64,000 nt of DNA, taken from Polytrichum commune. Lineage: Eukaryota; Streptophyta; Polytrichopsida; Polytrichales; Polytrichaceae. The notes beneath the pieces were generated by a model. It saw only the letters and a list, made by a program, of their open reading frames with translations. It did no database searches and was not told the origin of the DNA. Numbering within the stretch: the stretch's first letter is position 1; each line of letters opens with the position of its first letter. The stretch covers positions 62,402,533-62,466,532 of the forward strand of contig OX485804.1 in NCBI GenBank assembly GCA_950295325.1, in the 5' to 3' direction. Made by a program: the position numbers and the translations under genes. This document shows positions 45,601 to 57,960 of this stretch, piece after piece.

Positions 45601-46980
45601 ATGTGGTCAGTAAGTCATCTTATGAGGAAAGTATATGTGACTCAGCTTTTTTACTCCGGACTAATTGGGTTGTGCTCACCTACTTGCTGCAGAGGAGTTA
45701 AAGAAGTTGCCTGCTCCAGAAGTTGCAGTGAAGTATTATACTCAGGGTGATCTCTACTTATTTGGTAGGTTATTATGTATTTGTTTTATTAACCTCAGTT
45801 TTAATATCAGTTTCAAAATGATTGAATTGTGTCCACACAGTTTTGTTGTCCTTTCTCTCAAGCTTGTGTTGGTGGAATACAGACGAATTTCAAACTCACA
45901 GTCCTCCAAATTCAAGACGGCCTAAAATTGGTGAGAAATAAAGCTCTTTACTTATTGAACCCCCACACCTGAGGTGTTTTCTTGATGAGGTCAACTGAAT
46001 ACTGTGTTTTACCTTATATCTAGTGGCAAAGGTGCTACTGAAGGACTCCATCGGTTTGGTTGTCATGTGCAAATTTTATCAGGACCTGGTTATTGACTTA
46101 GAACACCTAACTGTAAATTGTAGTAACAAATTCACAGATGTAGTGGAAGTTATGATTGATTGTGTTGTTTGGATATTTTGATAAGGTGTTGGTAGTTAAT
46201 TCCAATGTAAAGTTGCAGAGGAATATTGATCAACTGTGCACAGTATATTTTGAAACACTAGTTTATGAATCTTAATAATAAAACTGTGTGTCTTTTCCTA
46301 CTTAGAATGCTGTAAAAAGTTTTGGTTTCAAATGTGAAAGTTTGTGTACATTCAGTGTATAGTTCTTTCCTGTGCACGTAGGGGTAATGCATATGGACAA
46401 TCAAACTCCCCTAGCCTAATTTTGCCATCTCAGGCAGTAATGGATTTATAAACTGTGAAACAACCAACAGGATAAATTGAGTATATTGTTAAATTTGAGA
46501 GCAGTGTGAAGAAATTCAGATTTATCAGCTTGAAGTGGAGATTCTGGGAATTTTTTAATCATTTACATTTCAAGACAAGCACTGTGGAATTCAACAGAAG
46601 TAACCTGGGACTTCATGTAACATTAGTCAGAAGGTTTCTTTAGCAGCTCAATTGGATAAGAATACTATTCAATAGTGTAATTGGATGCAGAGAATCTTTA
46701 TGACGTGTTCTACAACATACGAGAAGATGAGGCTCAGCATTGCAAGACTATGTTGGCCTGTCAGACGCGTGGAAATTTGCGGTCACCTCATAGTACCACA
46801 CAGACTCCAGCACCCAGAGTCACTTCAGTGACAAAAGTGGAAACGGAGGATTCTATAAATATTGAGTTGGCTCCTGCAGAGTGTGCAGGCATTATTGAGT
46901 GTGCAATAACATCAAGTTCGTTCGTAGACCGAGTGCGCAAGAAAGGGATTGAAGTCAAGTTAGATCAATTGCCTAAATAG
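42675..46980 (+). CDS. PTOX: Plastid terminal oxidase (plastoquinol oxidase, IMMUTANS)
   Basis: PTOX is a non-haem diiron oxidase of thylakoids that moves electrons from plastoquinol to oxygen, supporting carotenoid synthesis and chlororespiration. Nine coding exons, all GT-AG: 42675-42889, 43928-44066, 44181-44274, 44773-44888, 45025-45133, 45438-45506, 45693-45764, 45883-45930, 46691-46980; 1152 bp, 383 residues (Arabidopsis 351). Residues 1-75 are rich in S, R, T and G with few acidic residues, as in a transit peptide. All six ligands are present: E141 (VLETIARVPYF), E180 and H183 (SWNELHHLL), E232 (SECVE), E301 and H304 (EDEAQHCKTM). The KYYTQGDLYLFDEFQ segment, needed in Arabidopsis, is intact. 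The tail after RSPHS is longer than, and unlike, the Arabidopsis one. Exon 1 was chosen by phase and composition. Confidence 0.95.
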
Positions 46981-47525
46981 TGTAACGTAGAAAGCCTGGC
47001 AGGTCGTTGATGCTACATCAAAAAGGTCGTGACCTTATAGCCTTGGATTCAAGAACTTCTAGGGTTTTTTCTGTTGTGGCTGTAATCCACTCATGCTTTA
47101 GAAGTTTTTGCTGGTCTGTTCTCATCTACAAGAGGGTTAGTGATGCTTCAACAGCTTCAAGTAGAGAGATATGTATGCTAATAGCGAATTTTGTACAGTG
47201 GGAACGTGCATTTGCCATCTAGCAGGCAGCATTTGACAAGTAAAAATTTCTTTCATCCGTACCAAGAGATTTTACTGCAGTGTGCAACTCGTTGACATAT
47301 GTTAAACTAGCAGCCAAGAAAATATGTCTGCTTCAGAGGCAACAAGGTTTTGATTACACATCGAGTCCTCTGTTTTCTATTGCATAGAGCCCTCCAAACA
47401 GTAAACTAATGTATCTCAGTAGAGTGTGTCCCTTGTCAAACATGCTCTTTCTAGGTTTTTTTGGGAGAATGGCGGAGTGCCCATCCCACCATCCTACAAA
47501 GCCGAAAATGCATATTGCTCACCAA
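46981..47525. other. PTOX 3' UTR and downstream spacer
   Basis: Follows the PTOX stop (TAG at 46978-46980). The first few hundred bases are presumably 3' UTR; no polyadenylation site could be fixed. No further exon is needed, because the frame closes with a complete C-terminus. Confidence 0.5.
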
Positions 47526-48075
47526 TTATTCACAGAGGGCAACACTCAAAACCCTTCCCATCCTTGAACATTTAGGGTCAAAGAACTTGCGTAACAGAGG
47601 AAAAAAAATCCTAGGAAAATTGTTGGCTTCATTGTCAGCAGTTTCCTGGGCCGAATTGGAAGACGATTTTGTTGACTGCTGAATGCTGCCCAACACTTCA
47701 GGTGCTTTTGCCTTCAATCCAATTCTTCCCAAGTGAGACCAGAAGTATTGCTGTTTCAGTGTGCATGAACTTCCTCATTTGCATCTGCCATCTACGGTCG
47801 AAATTTGCAGCAGCCTCGTGAGCTTTGTCGCGTAAAGGAAATTTTGCACGACTCTGATTGAATGATGATGTTGCATTTCCTGCCTTCTGCACTGTGGTTT
47901 GTGTTCCTGCAGTACTCTCCAAGTTAACCTCCCTATCTTGAATCGTGTCAAATGTGTCCGCAGTTTTGTTACCCATGAAGCTTTCCAAGAGTTGGGAAGA
48001 AGCTTTCAGCTTCAACACATTTGAATTCACTCCGGGGGATGGAGCTTCATATTCGTCAGATTTGTTTGCACCCAA
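47526..48075 (-). CDS. Unidentified minus-strand ORF pair, possible small gene or fragment
   Basis: Two minus-strand frames, 48075-47698 and 47732-47526, overlap out of phase. The first reads a hydrophilic Ser/Asn/Lys-rich peptide with an ordered-looking patch (AANFDRRWQMQMRKFMHTE). The second continues with a similar Ser/Asn-rich composition. Neither starts with ATG at its 5' end, so the gene, if real, needs an upstream exon or has lost its start. It converges on PTOX. Base composition is richer than the surrounding spacer, which argues for past or present coding. No family was recognised. Confidence 0.3.
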
Positions 48076-48199
48076 AGTGCTCTTGGACTACGTTGACCGA
48101 TCCATGCTATCGGTCAATGTATCTGGACACTAGTTAATCTGCGCACTTCCCAAAATCAGGGATTCAGCTTTATGCTCGATTTCATCATTCCAGTTCATG

Positions 48200-48573
48200 C
48201 TACACTAAAAAAATATTTAGTGTCATATGGTATTTTTAGTCACTGTGGTAACTTATCTGATGACACTTCTTATGAATTTGTTTACAAACATTGTCATCCC
48301 AACTTACTTTTAGTTCCTCTACTTTGGTATATTTTGCATCCTAACATTTATGTAATGAAATATTGTCAGGAATGATTGAAATTTGGATGAAAAATCACTT
48401 AGCAAGTGGCAATAATTACAACATTGTAACTCTATAATAGCCAGAAAATTGACAAGGAGTGAAAATTAATGTTAGATTTACAATTAGTGTTGGTGACACT
48501 ACACGGGCAGTTTACAATTAGAATCGAGCAAGATAAATAGAATTGGTGACACTAGATACAATGTTTAGTGCAG
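48200..48573. mobile_element. MITE with CTACACTAAA tips, copy 2
   Basis: Starts CTACACTAAA and ends TTTAGTGCAG. The body follows the 441-760 element closely (TTTAGTGTCATATGG, TTATGAA, ATTGTCA, TTACAACATTGTAA), with an extra piece near 48490-48550 that duplicates GGTGACACTA. No target duplication is clear (ATG left, TAC right). The terminal mismatch and the insertion make it an older or more damaged copy than the first. Confidence 0.78.
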
Positions 48574-50327
48574 TACAAAAGGGGGGTCTGTTTTGCACTT
48601 GCCCTCTAAACCATAGAGATTGATGTAAGAAAATCCTCCACAATCCTTACAGTCATGTAAACTCCACTCTGTATATGTAAAATGGACATGCAAAATGGTC
48701 ACGTGCATTCCAGAAATCAACATAATGGACATTTATTAAGCATTAGTATGTGCCAGGCTCTATGTGGTTCATCTCCTTGATTGGATGCCTATAATTGAGT
48801 GTTGTGTGACAAGGCTCAAGAATGACCTTAAGAAATACACGTGTACTAAGGTAGAGGGTGCTTAAACCAACACTTTAACCTATTGCACATACATGTGGCT
48901 ATGTGGTTGATATAAAAATAATTAAAAATAATTAATAGCTTTTGGGCCAAACATAGGTATAAAGAAAGAAAGAATAATTTTAGCCTCAACTGAATATTCA
49001 AAGTTAGAACCACTAGCTTCCTTAAATCATTCCTTGCATGTGATGAGGACCCTCACCTTCATTGCCTAGAACCAATACAACATAGTTGGGTACTAGATCC
49101 AAGCTAGATCAAAGCCCAACTAGTAACGGTGTGCAAAGCCACATTGCCACCTACATGTTTCCACCCAATTTGTTTGCAGAACCATCACCTTGCATCCCAG
49201 GTACCGAACCCCTTGCATCCTAGGAACTGACCCCCTTTGTGCTTTGTGAATAGAATGGCTAGAACCGTGCCCCCCCCCCCCCTTCCCCCCTTGTATAGAA
49301 TGGCAAGAATAGGCATTGACAAGCCACCCTAAACCCACCTTGAACCAACTTGAGATAGAGTGGAGCATGTTTCCTACCCTACATGAAGGTAGTGAAGGCT
49401 GCTATGAGGTGGCATCACTAATGGCACCTAAAATCGTGACACTCCTACACCATAAGGAATGGTTCAAGGTAATAAGATGTTGGCAATTGGGAAACGTTTA
49501 TAAGTGTTGGTTTTGGGTGGGTGTTGATTTTAGCACCCTCTACCTTAGTGACATTGGGCTATGTGGATGCACCCCCTTATCATGGAAATCAAGGGAAGCT
49601 CAATAGGTTCATTTTAATGAGGCCCCCACCTTGTCATTGGTGGACAGGTAGAGAAGAAAGGAGCCTTCTCGTAGTGTAGGGAGCCTCTTGCGCATGGGAC
49701 TTAAGTTAATCCCAACAATGTGTTCACTTCGGTTTACTACATTGGTACATTTGTTGGTTTGACTTTAAGTATGTAGAACTTACTTTAAGTGTAATTTCCA
49801 TTAGTAATCGGTTTTTTAATTTTACATATCGAATCCCCACTAGAGAAGAAATTTAGCGTTGCAGTGCAGTTGATGTTGGCTTGGCTAGGACTAAGGTAGA
49901 TGTGTTTTCAATGATTACTTTTGTTTTGATTAGCCCACTTCCTCCTAAGATATATGAAACACATCATTAAATACAAGATGGCTAGCAAATCCGAATGGAG
50001 GTCATAGCCACTTTCCTCATAACATTCAAAACTCGAATGAATATTTTATTCATTATCAAAGTTAATATTCTTTTTCTCCTTAGATGGTCGTATAAGCGTC
50101 CCCAAATTTGTTGTTTGTTGAACTTAGAATGATTATCATAATTTGAGCACTCGATATACTCCCGTCCAAGCACATGTCTTTCAGCTACATCCATTCTTGG
50201 AGCCACATCAATCAAACCACATACCACTCAAATATCGGTGTCCGAACAAGAAAAATCAAAGTAACCAAATACTACACCACTAATGCATTTCAACTACACT
50301 AATGTCAACTCATTGAGCACAATAAGG
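48574..50327. other. Intergenic DNA with short repeats
   Basis: Contains a C run at 49269-49280, a small internal duplication near 49195-49235 (CCCTTGCATCC-AGG) and a stretch near 49977-50060 resembling 2955-3060. An 81-codon minus frame at 49982-50227 has no recognised domain. Confidence 0.45.
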
Positions 50328-50706
50328 TCACAAATATGACACTTTCTCACAGTGGAAACAATGAATGTCACAAAGTTGACAAACGAATATGACATTGAAT
50401 CGACTGGATTCCAGTTTGTGCATGGGGTTCCAGTCTACCTTCAAGTCAATCACATATGCTCGAGTAGTTAGGCGGTTGACCTCGGACCCGTCGGCCTGTT
50501 GCATGTTGAATCGTGGTTTGCAGTCGAGATAGTATAGGCCGGTCACGTTATCGCGCTGCCCTTTTGCGATGATTTTGGGTTGTGTTTTTTTTTTCCTGCA
50601 GCCAGTACACAGAGGTTTAAAGAGTCGAAGCATGCCATCAGTCCCTGCACTGCGAGGGCTCCGATTGAAAGGAAGGAGGTTCAACGCGATTTCCCGGCAC
50701 CAACAT

Positions 50707-50829
50707 GACGTTGCTGCTAATGACGCAAGTCTGGCGATTTTTACCTGGAATCGTTGGAAGTTCGACGTTGCTGCTAATGACACAAGTCTGGCGATTTTCT
50801 CCTGAAATCGTTGGAAGTTCGACGTTGCC
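50707..50829. repeat. 57-bp tandem duplication in an open frame
   Basis: Units begin at 50707 and 50764, each with GACGTTGCTGCTAATGAC, and a truncated third begins at 50821. Period 57 is a multiple of three. A minus-strand frame (50328-50858) stays open across it and shows the peptide ATSNFQRFQ-KIARL twice. I cannot tell whether that frame is expressed. There is no known domain, and its 5' end lacks a convincing start context. Confidence 0.7.
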
Positions 50830-51198
50830 GGTGGGGGTGATTGTATGCGACTGCCCATCGGCTGTTCGGATGTTGTTGTTGTTGTTGTTCCCCTTCCGTA
50901 ATTCCTTCACATTCATCAGGAGCCTTGAATCTCCCGTACCATGTGAGGTATCGCTGGCCACTATCGAGGGCCCATGAAGTGTGGGGGTGGCAGTGTGAGT
51001 CGAGAAAGCGGAAGTGGTGCCAACGATTTCTTCATCGTGAGAGGAGCTTTTGTGTCGACAACAGCGGTGAATTCCATCAACAGTCAGTGCCTCCTTTCTC
51101 TGGAGATCGTTGTTTGGACAGTTTCTCGGTTTCTTCCTTCATGGTTGATGAGAGCACATTCGTCGTCGTCGTCGTCGTCACTAACACTCATCACTATA

Positions 51199-51604
51199 CA
51201 GTCTACCCTCTATAAATGTTAACCCTCGGGAGTGGATCAAAGTTAACATTTATAGAGGTGTTAACAGTTAACAATTATAAAATTACTTTTTTGAGCAATA
51301 TACAAATCTTAACATTTATAAATATAAGCAATTGTGAAGAGTCCTTGTGAGAGAATACCATTCATAAAATTGCAAACCCAATCAAAACTTTATTCAATAT
51401 CAAGTTTACAAATCACGGGTGAAGTATGAATCAATGGTTCATTCGTTAACATTTATAAAGTCAAATTTACAAAGAAGGGAGTACCATTTTGTTAACAGTT
51501 AACACGTTTAACATTTATAGTGTGCAATATGTGGGGAGTAGAAGAAAGTTCACATTTAGAGAGGGTTAACACTTATAGGTGTAACATTTATAGAGGGTGG
51601 ACTG
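51199..51604. mobile_element. Emigrant/Lemi1-like (pogo-type) MITE
   Basis: The ends are CAGTCTACCCTCTATAAATG and its near-exact reverse complement, with TA directly outside both (51197-51198 and 51605-51606). TA insertion plus tips of the form CAGT-A-CCTCTATAAAT match the plant Emigrant/Lemi1 MITEs, which derive from pogo-type Tc1/mariner elements. The 406-bp body is non-coding and repeats the tip-like words TTAACATTTATA and TTAACAGTTAAC several times, a set of subterminal repeats that could bind transposase. Confidence 0.85.
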
Positions 51605-51606
51605 TA

Positions 51607-54600
51607 TTCATTAATTGGAGACTTTGGAAAGTCTTCAAATAAACTTTACTCATAGTTTGGGATGCAATATTGTGAACGTGGGGAACATTGGTAATGAACT
51701 TTCTACATACTCATGCATGAGGAGTATATATATTTCTAAATATAATAAGTATCTATATCATAATCAAAACATGCACTAAACACAATATCATACTTGAAGT
51801 CCTTGATTAGTCTCCAAATCATGAAAAAGTCTCCAATTAACGAATATAGTGATACTCTTCTTCTCCTTCAAACTCATTATCGAAATGATAGCAATGTCCT
51901 CCTAAAATGAACTTTTATTTTGGATTCCAAATCAAATGTACTTTTGGTTTTTTTCCCTTTCAATGAAAAGTAGCACGTGGAATGTAACATTCACTTTTAT
52001 AAAGTATGATCTCTTTTTGCGTTATTGTAACGTTGCAGTTCTCATGAAGGTCATATTGATTATCAAATGAGTCGTATCTTCATAAAGGTTGTGACTTTCA
52101 TGAAAGTTGTGGACTCCATCAATTTTTTGGTTAAATTCAAAATGTAATCGACTTGGGGGCATTCACGGTTGGGGACCTACTTTTGGGACAAAGGACTTAA
52201 GGACTTTGTCACATTGATCTTGGTTTTCATCATGATTTATTATTATTTGATCAATAAAATTTACATAAATAAGTAGATAGTTCATAAGCTTTATCAAGAA
52301 AGATTTTTATTATTATTTAATAATCACCCTAAACCCTAAACCCTAAACCCTAGGCCACATCAGTGGCATTTTTTTGCTATTTAGGTGTGCATTGGTGGTC
52401 AATTATTTCCTGTTATGTATTTTGGTACCTTGGTAAAAGTGTCATGTGTCCATTCATATAAACTTTTTTGTCCAATTCTAATACTAGACATTCATTTTAC
52501 GTGTGGCCGTGAGTATATGTATATTTGGACATGTTTGGTGCCACATGTAAAGTTGGGCAATTGCTATTCAATACATATTTGGTTCTATTGGTACACACTT
52601 GAACGATAATTGTGAGGAAAAAAATTGGGATCATTTCAATTAATTCTTGTTGTCCTTTTCGTTCCTTGATCCTAAGGTCAGGAAGTAAGACAGCACTCCT
52701 GAATGTCCTTTAAGGAATCAAATGGATATCATAGATGACCCTATTCCTTCTAAATTAACTTTGTCGTTGTACTCAATATGGAGGATGAAATGTAGGTATG
52801 ATCCAAAATATGCTCCACAATACAAATCCAATTATACCAAGTATGTGAAGTTATCAAAAAAAGTCCTTAAACCGTTAGACACCCAAAAGTAGTACCCCAA
52901 CCGTGAATGGCTCCACTTATTACCTTTTATTACGCCTCATTTATATAGTTGAGGGCGGCACGTGCTTGTGTTTATATAGGAACTAGAATCATAGTTTCTT
53001 GATATACATATATGCCAATGTCTGGACTCTATAATATAATTGTGTACATAGGCCGCTTTAAGAATGTGAAGCAGCTTGGTTTGCAATGTTGTAGTTGATG
53101 TGTTTGAGTCAATGTGAAAACAAGTGTTGGATATCCACATCATAAGATTTGCGATGTGATAAACGTCCAACACATCGATGCCCCACCAAACATATGAGGT
53201 TGGGATTGATTTATTTTGTCTATACAGTCAATAGTGGCCAAGAGGGTGGAATGTGAGTTCAAGGTATCGATTTCAAATGAAATCTTTGCCTAAAATGTTG
53301 AATTAGCATTGTGTTTGATGAGCATGTGTTTGCATGTGAAATTTATGGCGGCCGGATGTGCAGCAAAATGCATCACAGTTGGCACTCCATGATGAAATGT
53401 GGACAATCATGGATTGGAGGAAATCAACCATGAGGGAAAAAAAATCAAAGCATCTTCATTGTTAATCCCAAAGAATTACAACCCCTCCCCCTCCCAAATT
53501 AAAATTAAAAACGAAAATACAACTGGGATTGTTGGATTACATTCCATGTGGTGACCGCCAAGCAATTTTGTTCACATTTTATTCCCAATTGGATACAACA
53601 TAGCATTACTTAGCAAAAAGTTGTTGCACCATGGGGTTGGAAATTTGGGAGTATATTGTTCTTTTAGATTGGGCCACTTTGACAACATGAATAATAATCA
53701 GTCTTAGTATTGTTCATTATCCAAGAGTGAACTAGCAACTTCCTAACACCCACAGCTTGCATCTTAGCCAATTGGTAGACTAGCTTATTTATATGTCTCA
53801 TAAATAAATAAAGTTAGCAACGCTAGCATGGCCCCACATGTAGTGGGCATTGGTTGCTTGGTCTACTAGGGTGCAGCTCCAAAGTCTCCACAAATCCAAG
53901 CCTTTAATGTTGGTTAGATATTCAGCTTAGGGTTGAGTCTTCCCCCCCTTTAGAAAGGACGTGCCAAGTCCCCTCTTCGTAAATTGTAACATTATGCAAG
54001 TGGCATTTTATCACATGTAATGGATGTTCCTAATATGCCTTGACCGCTACATATGATATTGAACATGTATCGACTTATCATTGGTTGTAGTAGGCATCCA
54101 ATACCGCAATTGTGGCTTTTGAATTTATGAAAATTTGTGGAAGGTTCCGAAATACCAATACATCCTATGGTCTTTCTCAAACTTTCAGACATGGAATTGA
54201 GAAATACATGTAAGTACCAAATTGTGTTCAGTCAACGAGAAAAATGGCAAAAAATTAGAATGGATTTTGATTGCATATTCAACCCTTTGGGTGCAAAATT
54301 TATTGAAAAAATTACGGAATCCCAACAAAGGTGTTGTTCTTTGAATTATTGTAAGAGCATGAAAGTTGAGAAATTTTACAAACAAGAACCCACCCACCGC
54401 AAGGTAGGCAATAAACCCCACCTTGCACCAAGGGGTTCTTGACATGGTAGAGCCAACGGTCTCAAATTCACGTCGGATTGCCTGATGTTGGTTTTTCTTT
54501 CCTTTTCTTTTCTTTTGAAAGTTGAGAATCAAAACCCACATCAGGCTGAAAGGCAACAAGGAATAATTAGAACCTTTCTTCAACTTGACCTAACAAATGG

Positions 54601-56709
54601 GCCTCGGGGTTAAACTTAGAATCTCTTCTTTTTGGTGAACCCTAAACGCACCCGTATGTTGCATTCTATACATGTTACCTTACATTGCCACACCCTAAAC
54701 CCTAAACCTAGAAAATCATCAAGTTGAGATGGGATTTGTTAGAAACCAACGTTTTACCAAAATCCACTGCATGTCATTTGAAACTTCAGTTGTGAGAGCT
54801 AACTTACTCACAACACTAAAGAATGCGACCCTTTCTTGGTCATTGTTAACATTCTTAAGATGGTTGGTGATGCCTAAGGAGATAGTTCAAACCATCAATG
54901 TGGATCCATCGAACTTGGTAATATGATATTGCCATAACTTGATGTGAAAAACCTAAAGTCTTCATTGGACAATGGGCACCATTACCGAAAAATAACATAT
55001 TTATTTATGAAATCATGCATCCATTGTCAATTGGTCACTCACATAACATTACTAACCAGCTACATGATGGTCTTTTTTCAAAGAAAGGCATTGTGATCAA
55101 AAAGCAAATTATGCTAATTTATAGCTAGTAGTCGAAAAGTTCATAGTACACAACCTGAGTGCTCTCCATAAATGAAAATCCTAAAAATAAAGGAGAATAA
55201 TGTTCATGTAATACATGATCCCACGGGTTGCAGCCAAGGAGCTGTGTAATTTTATGCATTGTTGAGCCATTATGGGAGTTGCATGAAACTTGGTACCTAT
55301 TTCAACCTCAGGTAGATGGGTCCAAAACTAGTTATTTTTTATACCAAAACGTAAACATATGACACTTGCCATTAGCATGCTCAATAATATCTTGAACTTG
55401 TATGTTGGAACGCAAAACTATCATCTCAACTATCTTAATGAGCTTAGCTAAACGTCAAACTATAAATCATTTCTCACGTAAAATTTCCATTTTGTTAATG
55501 AATGGCATCATATTGGTAATTAGGGCCACTTCACACACGAGACTGAGAGCATGTGACCATTACACCTCAAGCACTCTCGTTGGTGGAAAAGGCGGAGCTG
55601 GTCCAAGTTCGCTTCACTCTATGCTTGAGGGGCCAATAAAGTAAGTGAATGCAAGATGGATGTAAAGTCTACATGGAGTCCTACATGGCATCAAATGGAT
55701 CATGTTTCATGGACACTAAGACTATTTTCAAAAACCGCCTCTTGGAAGTAGGCCTAACACAAAACTAAGAGACCATGGCAACTCCAAACGCTCACAACCG
55801 TTGCTTCATTCTATTTTATCATGCATGAGGACCTACATGAATAGAAATTCATTGAAATAGCATGTGGTTGAGGGCCCGGTCACATATGACTTCACACTAC
55901 ACCTGAGGGGTCCGTGACCACACTACATGATTTGGGAAGTGCCTTGGGACAACCTTTAGAAACTTCCTTTTGGGCTCTCACAATCTCACGGTCACGGCTC
56001 TTGGCTCGTGTGTGAAGTGGCCCTTAGTTAGGCGGACGTGACATTTGGAAACCTCTAGGCATCTAGTTTAAGATCCCTTCACAAATAGTGTACGTGACAC
56101 TAAATACCCGTCTATGGTGTAGCGGTGGTACGTTATTTCTTTCTTTCTTTAGCCATGTTTAATTTTCATGGTTGACATGCTTTCCCCTTTTTATGGGTCT
56201 TTTTTCAAAAGTCAAGTAAGTACAATATCCCAACGAGATCTCGGCAAAGTGGGGCGGTCAGTGGTCACAGACTGAACAGGACACATGGCTAAAGGCCAAT
56301 TAGTATCTAATTTGATCGCTTATCTGGGGCTAATCGGACACCTATATTTTAAGTGGTGTGTGCTTGGGTGTGGATTGAAGAATGGGCACCGTAAAGACCC
56401 ATTTTTCTTATAAAAAGATTGGACTACATGTTTAGCAATCTTGTCAGTATTTTGGGTTCAACAATCGACTTACTAATTTTGAGAGGACTTGTACGATCAT
56501 TTACACTTCGGAGCAAGGAAGATTGTAACACTTATGTGGTGTTAACACTTTAAATTTAACACTTATCGAGGGTAGCATATACAACTTGTAGCATTTGTGT
56601 TAATGACATGCATGTGATTTTGGATTGAAAACAGTAACACTTATATAAATAGAGGATGGAAAATACATAAGAGATGAATGTACTCGTACATCTAAGCATA
56701 ATGGGAAAG
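51607..56709. other. Intergenic DNA, no gene seen
   Basis: AT-rich spacer with scattered short frames that lack family features. It holds a short telomere-like array at 52327-52352 and a similar CCCTAAACCCTAAA word near 54691. A stretch near 56525-56665 (GTAACACTTATATAAATAGAGG) resembles the Emigrant-like repeat words and may be a degraded copy. Confidence 0.45.
52327..52352. repeat. Interstitial telomere-type repeat
   Basis: Three full CCCTAAA units followed by a partial one. This is the plant telomere sequence on the complementary strand. Such short stretches are common inside plant chromosomes, including in promoters (telo-box), so it does not imply a chromosome end. Confidence 0.85.
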
Positions 56710-56973
56710 TTAATCTGTAGTAGTTTGATGAGATACTTGTGCACGCCACAATCCTATTTCCCTTTGAAGTGTTCGTATGCTTTGGATGAGAGGTGTAACA
56801 TCAATAGGTTTTTGTTCCAAGATTTGTTTCAGCGTCACTAATGTACTTTCAACACCCTTGAATCCTACTCTATCTGCCACCACATCAACAGTTTGCACAT
56901 TGTCAACTTCCAATGGGTTCATTGTCAATTGCGTCATCTCTTTCATCAAGCATACCTTTAATTTCCTTCTCAA
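56710..56973 (-). pseudogene. Coiled-coil fragment
   Basis: An 87-codon minus-strand frame with a helical, heptad-like peptide (VESTLVTLKQILEQKPID, then SIRTLQREIGLWRAQV). It resembles in style, but not clearly in sequence, the decayed coiled-coil genes at 5.7-8.9 kb. No exon structure is visible and the neighbouring frames are unrelated. Confidence 0.3.
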
Positions 56974-57799
56974 TTATTCAATTTCATCCAAGTTGAAAAA
57001 AACTCATAGCCTCGTGTTCATCCAAATTAGCACTTGTTGAGACGAATTCACTGAAGAAAGGAGTGATTTAAAAAAAAATCCTCCTAACACTTTAACAATT
57101 AAAACTTACTAGTGTATTTTTTTGGATTTCTTTTGGGGAGTGCAATTTTCCTTAACACATATGTAAATTTAAAGAGAGAGAGAGACCCCACTTTCATCTC
57201 CTATATATTTTGCATCTCAAATATGATTTTGACACCTCAATTTTTCAATGTGCTTGATTCGCATTTGTTAACCGGAAGTAACGACTCCCAAGTCAACGCC
57301 ACGGCCAAAATTATTGAAGGAGTGGGAAGTGCCTCCGAGGGCGGTAGGGCCACATGCGTAATATTAAAATACACATCGAATGTATCATCAACTAGTAAAT
57401 GTTGAATCGACACAAGAAACATAGTAAACCTTCGAAGGGTATGTAGCAATAGTGACCGGGTGTGAAATCGCTCACCAATAGCATGTGGAGATGGGGATGA
57501 AGAAGGGAAGGGGTCGACGGAGGCGTAAATCTCACGTACGTGTGAGAGCTTTTAAAGGCTCGTGTGCATGGACATGATGATGGGCATATATAACTGAAGT
57601 ATCATATCTAACTTAGCCGCGTGATCTCGGATGCCTTTTTTTGGGCTTGGGGGGGGGGGGGGAGCCTTCCATGTGGCCTCGTGTAAGGAGTCGTTCCAAT
57701 GAATGGGGAGCATCAACCGCTCGTTTGCAGATGAACAGTTTGAGCATGAGAAATTAAAGTTGATTGTGGTTCCAGGCTTTCAGTAGATGGCCGATCATT

Positions 57800-57935
57800 T
57801 TAGAGGAATCGATGGAACATGACCCCAAATTAATGTAAAGAAATCCCCAAAAAGATGTGAGCATATAACCGGTTGGACTTGGATCCACTAGGATATCGAC
57901 CGAATATAATGCCCGAAGATCGCCCCGGACACTAA
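57800..57935 (+). repeat. NRLDL repeat, copy B
   Basis: Contains AACCGGTTGGACTTGGAT and the following 60 bp aligned with 38239-38310, in the same orientation. It translates to NRLDLDPLGY and then MPED-PGH. The copy is truncated relative to the others. Confidence 0.55.
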
Positions 57936-57960
57936 AGGAGTTCTAACTCTCCTTCACTAT

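Noticed and set aside
50328-50858. 176-residue minus-strand ORF as a gene
   Set aside because: Its length owes much to a tandem duplication. It has no recognised domain and no supporting splice or neighbour evidence.
52327-52352. Telomere or chromosome end
   Set aside because: Only three and a half units, with ordinary sequence on both sides.
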